Shown: one piece after another, positions 58,546 through 64,000 of the stretch
Position numbering within the stretch: the first letter of the stretch is position 1
Layout: each line of letters starts with the position of its first letter
DNA from: Hypholoma sublateritium FD-334 SS-4
Taxonomy: Eukaryota; Basidiomycota; Agaricomycetes; Agaricales; Strophariaceae
Assembly: GCA_000827495.1 (NCBI GenBank)
Contig: KN817569.1
Coordinates: 124,001 to 188,000, forward strand
Length of the DNA: 64,000 nt
Reading direction: 5' to 3'
Position numbers and translations under genes: made by a program
The notes under the pieces: generated by a model
Databases searched by the model: none
What the model was told of the DNA's origin: nothing
The model's input: the letters and a program-made list of their open reading frames with translations, nothing else

Positions 58546-58640
58546 CGTCACCTGAGCGATTCGAACACTCGCGGTCAAAGACCAACCGCTCATCTACTTT
58601 AAGTAGCAGGCGATCCCGTTAACCACTCCGGCAAAGTGAC
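58546..58640 (-). tRNA. tRNA-Ser (GCT) with a 13-nt intron
   Basis: On the minus strand the gene starts GTCACTT at 58,640 and pairs with AGGTGAC, followed by discriminator G at 58,546. The anticodon stem ATCGC/GCGGT closes a loop with anticodon GCT, and a 13-nt intron lies one base after the anticodon. The long variable arm (GGTC-TTT-GACC) identifies a class II tRNA, and the T-arm is GAGTG-TTCGAAT-CGCTC. A TTTTT terminator follows directly at 58,540-58,544. Confidence 0.92.
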
Positions 58641-58978
58641 TTGTGCCGTATACCCGCATAGATGAGTTCCACATATTTGTCTCAGCGAAGCAACGTGTTT
58701 TTTTGGTACATTTTAGATATTTCTCCTACTCCAAGTACTGTACAAGTAAAGCTACAAGTGCTGTCCTATAATTCGGTGTGTTGTGCCTTGACTCCGAAAC
58801 TCCGAGTCAGAGCTTTGTCGCAGATCTACGATCACATGATCATACTGCCTCGATTTATTATTAGCGACGGGTGCGGAGGCAAAAGGAATCTAACACGAGC
58901 GTCCATCAAGCGTCCATTCGTGTCTTACTTTCCCTTGTATCTTCATCTCATGCCCGCCTAGGTTCGCAATTGAAGACA
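58641..58978. promoter_or_regulatory. spacer and promoter before the Fmp25-like gene
   Basis: The region is open in the Fmp25 frame from 58,871, but the ATG at 58,979 gives a proper mitochondrial leader, so this is treated as promoter and leader DNA. Confidence 0.4.
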
Positions 58979-61079
58979 ATGTTAAAGCGAGCAGGATCAA
59001 CATTAAGTCGAAGTCTGCGGGGGGTTCATACACATCCGTCATCATCGTTCACCTTTAACCAGGCGCCGGTGCGCCGAAGTGGCGTTGTCGTAGCTACTGC
59101 GTCTGCCCTTGTTGCTGGGTCGTTCCTCTGGTACTCGACTTCTCAGCCTATCTATAATGATGCCGCAGTAGTCGTAGAGAAACCGAAGCCCTTGCCTTTG
59201 AACAAGCCGAGCGACCCCAATACTATATATTCACTGGTGTGGGGATCTAATCAGTAAGCGTTTGGCATGCTCTAAGCGCTGGAACTCTAATAGACTTGTC
59301 ATACAGGAACAGAACACTGTTTCCCAATGCGCCAGGAGACGATGTAATTCGCTCGCCTGTTGTTGCTGAATGGTTGAATGGCATCGCTCTTCGAGACTTG
59401 CAATTTGAAGAAAGTCATGCTGCCTGCATCGATGCTCGGGGCGACGTCTACCAATGGGGCGACGGTTTCTTTGGAGAAACTCTAAAAGGCGTACATACAC
59501 CAAAACTCACGCTGAGGGGCAAGGCCAGTATATTTCCAGTGAATTTAATCCATGCTGATATCGGATTTTGACCCAACAGAATATTGTGCAGCTGCAGCTA
59601 ACGGAACGTAAACTGTATGCGCTCTCGGCATCCGGGAAGGTATATGTAATTGCCACGGACGCAATGGAACAAGAGCTTAGGACATACGCACCTACTCCTG
59701 CCAGTGACTCCTGGTGGGGAACTGGCTGGCTCTGGGGCGAAGACGAGTGCGTTGACTTTGCTGAAGTCACTCCTGCGGAACCTCTTGCCTGGAGAGAATC
59801 GTAAGCTATCGGTTAACCCGAATTTGGCTAGAACTCATCTTCCTTCAGCCTTGTTTCGATTGTCGCTGGCAAGAACCACCTTCTCGCGCTGACTTCCAAG
59901 GGTCGCGTCTTTGCGCATCCCATCAACAAACAAGCAAACCACTATGGACAACTCGGATTTCGCAAGTTCTCAGTCCCTGATCCTGCTGCAGCACTCACGA
60001 AACGGGATTCACATCTCCACATTGACCTCGTTCCAAAGTCCCTGGCCGACCCCTACCTGAATGCATCTCGGTCCGTTCGTGTAACATCAACGTTAACATC
60101 AGGCGCGGACAATCTTGCCAACATCAATGATGAAACTATCAGATTTTGCACGCAACTGTTCGAAATTCCGGCGTTAAAAGGCGTTGAAGTTGCTCAGATT
60201 GCCGCTGGGAGTCGCAACAGTTTTGTTCGTACCCCTACTGGCCGCGTGTTGGGATGGGGTGCAAATGGGCACGGGTTCGTTATTCCTCTGTCGGCCCAAT
60301 AACGCGTAGCTTAACACATTGTCACAGTCAAATCGGCTTGGGGGCTAATGTTGCGCTTGACACCATCACTGTTCCAACCGAGGTCGTACTGTGGCGTTTC
60401 GTCGGAAACGATGTAAAGAGCAAATGCATCGATGTAAGGGCGGGTGCGTAATTTTATTAAACTTGGTCCGACGTTACTCACATGAATCGTCAATCATAGG
60501 CGGCGATCTGACGGGGTTTATCGTCGAGCGGTTGTCCGGAAAGGGCCCTCAGACCACTGACTTGCTAATGTGTGGAAATGGTCAATATGGCGGACTCGGT
60601 AATAATTTATACACGAATTCTCAAGGAAACCCTATTCGAATCAAGAGTATGAGCGGGCTTGTGCAATGTAAGGACCTCTTTTGATAGCCTCATGGAGGCA
60701 TCGCTTACATTTTTCAACAGATAATGAGCGCATGCAAGGTGTTGAGCCAATCAATCCCGACGAGATAGTTATTTCTCCCACAGGCCATGTTCTACTTACT
60801 CTCAACTCCTCCGTGGACTCGGCCGGAGTCGGAGGTCAAGATCTCATGGTCTGGGGCAGGGGTCACGAATACGAGTTAGGAAATGGCAAGCGAACTAATG
60901 TCGTAGTCCCAACTCCGATACCGGCTCCCGACGAGCAGGAACGGTTCATGCTTATGTCACGGAAGGCGAAGGAGGTCAAAGACTTGCATGGTAAAGTTTG
61001 GAAACGCGGAGTGAAGGTTAAGCAACAGGCTGCCGCTGGATATCAAAACAGCGTTGTGTACTGGAAGATTGTTCAATAA
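58979..61079 (+). CDS. FMP25: Fmp25-like mitochondrial RCC1-repeat protein
   Basis: Fmp25 is a yeast mitochondrial inner-membrane protein with RCC1-like repeats, reported to aid assembly of respiratory complex III. The ATG at 58,979 begins MLKRAGSTLSRSLRGVHTHP, a basic amphipathic presequence, followed by one membrane segment (SGVVVATASALVAGSFLWYS). RCC1-type blades follow: TIYSLVWGSN, AACIDARGDVYQWGDGFFGE, IVAGKNHLLALTSKGRVFAH, AAGSRNSFVRTPTGRVLGWG then ANGH, DLLMCGNGQYGGLGNNLYTN and DLMVWGRGHEYELGNGKRTN. It ends GYQNSVVYWKIVQ at TAA 61,079. About seven exons. Interestingly, MZM1 (at 17.6-18.8 kb) also serves complex III assembly, but the two genes are 40 kb apart. Confidence 0.88.
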
Positions 61080-61536
61080 TAAAACCCTGTACAAGGTGCA
61101 TAATTCCACAAAAAGTATGCCGGCCCAGTGTCACCTCTTTGTGATCACCGCGGGATTATGACGGGAGAATTAGCGAAGTTGGAAGTCAGTACCACTGTTC
61201 CGTCTCCTAACTGCGGCATGCATAGGCATGCATGTCAAAGTTTTGCCACGATCTTTGTTCTCAGTTACCATCTAGTTTCCTCATAAGGCCTGACGTCGCT
61301 GGCAGCGCCCCCCCAGGTAGCAATATCGCTCGTTTTCCAGTTGTAACCAGGCTCAATCTAGTAGACGGGCGGGTGTCTACCGACGTCTATCACTTGTCTA
61401 TCACTGGCAAGCAACAAGTAACTCCCTTTGCTCCCGTATTTGGGTAACAGAATCACTTAACATCTGACTATCACATCTCGAGCAGCACTCTGACTACTCC
61501 AAATCTTCGTCCCATATCGGTGCCACTCCCGCAGCA
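61080..61536. promoter_or_regulatory. intergenic promoter region
   Basis: A tandem CATGCATAGGCATGCATG palindrome-like word is present near 61,217-61,234. No gene was recognised. Confidence 0.4.
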
Positions 61537-62692
61537 ATGGCCGCCAATCCCCTGACCTCACCCACGCTCTCTTCTTCGTTCTCTGAATATGACCTCGTAT
61601 CTAATCGCTCTCGGTCGGGGTCCATGGTCTCCGAGCAATTATTACCCTCCAACTTGGACGACTCGGACGACGAGATCGTCTGGGACATCTCCGCCGAGTC
61701 GTCGGCGTCCGATAGTGAATTTGTCCTCCTCAGCCACCGCACCTCCGCAGTTCCTTCCCAGACGGGACGGTCGACGCCGAACGCGGGGGCCCAGTCGCCA
61801 CACACGCCCATAGCTGCCCGAAGCTTGGAGGAGCAGATGGAGGCACTGACTCTGGTCGCCAAAGGTACGCCTGAGCAAGATAAGAAGGCTTCTGCACAGC
61901 CGGGAGCTGGAATGTCCCCAATGGCGAAACAGAAGAGGAAGAAGGGCAAGAAGAGTGCTGTCCCCGCTGGCCCTACTGCGAGCGGCAGTGTCAGTACGTC
62001 ACCGGCACCGACGAGCAAGTCCCTTAAGAAGGCGAAGCACGGCAAGGCCAACGCGGTTGTGAAATATACCGGCTTGGGTGCCCGCCCAATCGTGGATGAC
62101 TTTTCAGATCAGCAGTCGATCGTCTCGTATGACAACGAGTCTGTGTACTCCCCCACGCTCTACGAGGAGGCGGCTAGCTTCATCTCATCGTGCGTAACCT
62201 TCCTTTTTTTATCCGTGAAGAACTGGTCAAATCTCATCGTCGTGCTCGTAGATTCCTTTCCAACCCGGACGCAAAGAGCAGCTCTGTGTATCGCTTGACG
62301 CTCATGCAGTCTATCATTATCGAGCTCGGGCTCGCGACTGCCTCACTCCCCAGCTCCTTAAAGTCAGCGAAGGCGTTCCTCAAATCGCGCGTCTTCCTGA
62401 ATATCCGAGAGTACATCGCCGTGCGAGAGCAGGGTCCCGAGGCGGTGCAACGTGCGATGTATCCGAGTAAGACCGCCCTCATCAAAGGCATCAGGAAGAA
62501 CCCAACGCCGATTAAGTGGGTCAAGAAACATGGCCTGCAGGTACTCCTGGTGGGCTGGATGCAGCATTGATCCGTGCATCCCTTTCCCCGCTGCGTGACT
62601 GACAGAGGCCAACGCTGGCGAACGACACGCCACTCGGCCCTTGTGGGCGCTACAAGCTCTACCAGAAGGATGCGTCGTCAACGTTTCTTTGA
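61537..62692 (+). CDS. Ser-rich protein with conserved helical C-terminal region, function unknown
   Basis: Three exons. Exon 1 (from the ATG at 61,537) encodes a disordered Ser/Pro-rich region with acidic patch LDDSDDEIVWDISAESSASD, Lys-rich KQKRKKGKKSAV (possible nuclear signal) and VKYTGLGARPIVDDFSDQQS. After a GT-AG intron (about 62,189-62,251) the second exon encodes FLSNPDAKSSSVYRLTLMQS, IIIELGLATASLPSSLKSAK, AFLKSRVFLNIREYIAVREQ and YPSKTALIKGIRKNPTPIKW. The last exon gives RPTLANDTPLGPCGRYKLYQ and ends SSTFL. The helical middle is well formed and the splices hold frame, so the gene looks real. The family is not recognised; it resembles conserved but uncharacterised Agaricomycete proteins. 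Confidence 0.7.
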
Positions 62693-63425
62693 TTGACGAT
62701 CTAAATGTCATGATGCAGATTGGATGCAGATGATGTTGTATTGATATGTGTATTTTTGGCTCCTTCCCACTCTTCCAAGAGTTGTTCTTTGTTTTATGTA
62801 TGTACTTCTTCGCTGCCTGCCTGATGCTTTCTTGTTGTTGTTCTTGCCCCTACCTTACCACTGTTGCTTGTGGCGGTATGTATGTCCTTTCCTGTGTTTC
62901 TATCCTTCTTTTTTGGACTCTTTACATGCATGCGATTTCTTGGGCCCTTGACCGTAGCTGAACGAGGATCAGATATTTTCACTCCTTTGTGTTTTCCTCG
63001 GTACCGCTTCGCTCCTGTACAATATCAATAGATTATCTTGACTTCCCTGGCATCTCCAGAAAAATACAGTAGCGTCCAGTAATTAAACCCAAGACATTTT
63101 AAAAAGAAAGCACACATTCCAGTAACATAAAATGAGGTTGAAGACCAGCTTCGTCAATTCTGTAAATATGAAAGCCAGCATTCCATACACGTAGATGCAC
63201 TATAGGTATCGATGTATTTGTGGAGTGAGCTGGTATCTTTGATAGCAGTAGATGGTAGCAAAATGAATATGCAGTACTGCACGACACTGAAGCCAGAGCG
63301 GCTCTAGATACTAGCATATTGTGAAGTATCTGTCTTTGCTTGCGGAGAAAATCCAGCTGCCAGCTAGCAGGCGCGCACGAATTGCATGCCGCATCTGTCC
63401 CATAAGCGCTTGTTCTGACGCACGC
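62693..63425. other. convergent 3' region, nothing recognised
   Basis: T-rich 3' region of the previous gene, then the 3' end of the minus-strand secreted-protein gene. The short frames here carry no motif. Confidence 0.45.
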
Positions 63426-64000
63426 TTAGTTCGCGTCGTCGTCGACGGCAGCGGTCAGAATGAGCGCGCCGAGCTGGGTGAGGAGGTCGTTGATTGCAGA
63501 AAGGTTGTCCGTGATTTGAGCAGTAGTATTCGCCGTCGCGGACGTAGAGGGCAATGCGGCGGCGGAGCTCGCGAGGCTTGATGCGCTTGCGCTCGCAGAC
63601 GCATACGATGAAGAGAGCTTGCTGCTCGATGCAGCGGCCTTGGACGAGCTCGCGGAAGTCGTCGTCGCCGCGACCGATGTCTTCGTGGAGGAGGTGGTGG
63701 TTGCGACGTATGCCTTGGAAGAAGTGGAGGTCTTGGAGGTGGTAGCTGCGACCGCCGCGGCCTTATAAGAGGACGTGGTGGTAACCGCGGCCTTGCTCGT
63801 GGTCGTCGCGGCCACGGTCGCGGCCTTGGTGGTGGTAGTCGCAGTGCTGTCAACGAAGGACCACTCGCCATAGATGATGCCCGTGTCCTCGGTAGCGAAG
63901 TGCGTGAAGAGGCCGCGGGAGAGATCGAGGCCGCCGGACGGGCATCCGGGACACTAATAGGGGTGTCAGCGACAGAAAAAGTAGTGGTATGGAGCGGGTG
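63426..64000 (-). CDS. Ser/Thr/Ala-rich secreted protein, RlpA-like (DPBB) type, 5' part outside the window
   Basis: The visible 3' exon (from an acceptor at about 63,953) begins CPGCPSGGLDLSRGLFTHFA, then GIIYGEWSFVD. This matches the end of fungal double-psi beta-barrel (expansin/RlpA-like) domains, where a conserved Asp in such a segment is typical. A long Ser/Thr/Ala/Lys low-complexity stretch follows (TTTTKAATVAATTTSKAA, SSSKLSSSYASASASASSL), likely O-glycosylated. The protein ends in NLSAINDLLTQLGALILTA plus VDDDAN at 63,426. Such proteins sit in the cell wall or outside the cell. The signal peptide and most of the barrel lie beyond position 64,000, so the family call rests on the C-terminal part only. 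Confidence 0.7.

Noticed and set aside
63455..63871. 138-codon antisense-frame reading rich in Pro/Arg
   Set aside because: It is a shadow of the Ser/Thr/Ala low-complexity region of the secreted-protein gene in another frame.

Overview
The window is nuclear DNA from a filamentous basidiomycete, most likely an Agaricomycete mushroom. The evidence is a dense gene layout on both strands, many short (about 50-65 nt) GT-AG introns in almost every gene, two intron-bearing nuclear tRNA genes, a linker histone H1, and protein families whose sequence style (Sfi1, Srv2/CAP, Fmp25, a PrtT-like Zn2Cys6 factor) is fungal. There is no phage, plasmid, CRISPR or bacterial operon signal, and no intact transposon was seen. 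The species was not identified.

Layout. 1-4,116: AT-rich, no gene seen. 4,117-9,220: a class II aldolase/adducin-fold protein (-) and a Zn2Cys6 transcription factor (+). 9,562-14,871: Sfi1 spindle-pole protein (+) and a 117-aa coiled-coil protein (+). 15,193-18,778: adenylyl cyclase-associated protein (-) and an apparent fusion of an MZM1-type LYR protein with a mitochondrial GGQ release-factor domain (-). 19,288-25,216: histone H1 (+), EI24-family membrane protein (+), tRNA-splicing endonuclease Sen34 (-), IAH1-type GDSL esterase (+). 26,285-36,678: Cdc25 phosphatase, CCT1 chaperonin subunit, APC3/Cdc27 and an acidic orphan protein (all +). 37,022-44,466: SRR1-domain protein, Tma20/MCT-1 and exportin Crm1 (all -). 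44,997-48,350: a dead and a living tandem copy of an MDR oxidoreductase (+). 48,877-56,286: 2OG-Fe(II) oxygenase (+), Rrp3 DEAD-box helicase (-), TRAPP II subunit Trs130/TRAPPC10 (+). 56,504-58,640: tRNA-Asn (+), a poorly resolved small gene (-), tRNA-Ser (-). 58,979-62,692: Fmp25-like RCC1 protein (+) and an orphan (+). 63,426 to the end: a Ser/Thr-rich secreted protein (-), cut by the window edge.

Most genes are housekeeping: cell cycle and mitosis (Sfi1, Cdc25, APC3, CCT1), RNA processing and translation (Sen34, Rrp3, Tma20, the tRNAs), nuclear export (Crm1), Golgi traffic (Trs130), actin (CAP) and mitochondria (MZM1-RF, Fmp25). Neighbours do not form an obvious pathway; shared divergent promoters are the main link between them.

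The most unusual item is the MZM1-release factor gene at 17,591-18,778. Eight exons sum to exactly 816 coding nt, the release-factor half has no ATG of its own, and retaining one intron would give a stand-alone MZM1. It also has an 11-nt exon splitting the GGQ motif region and a GC-AG intron. Gene models were spliced by eye, so spans are firmer than individual exon edges.
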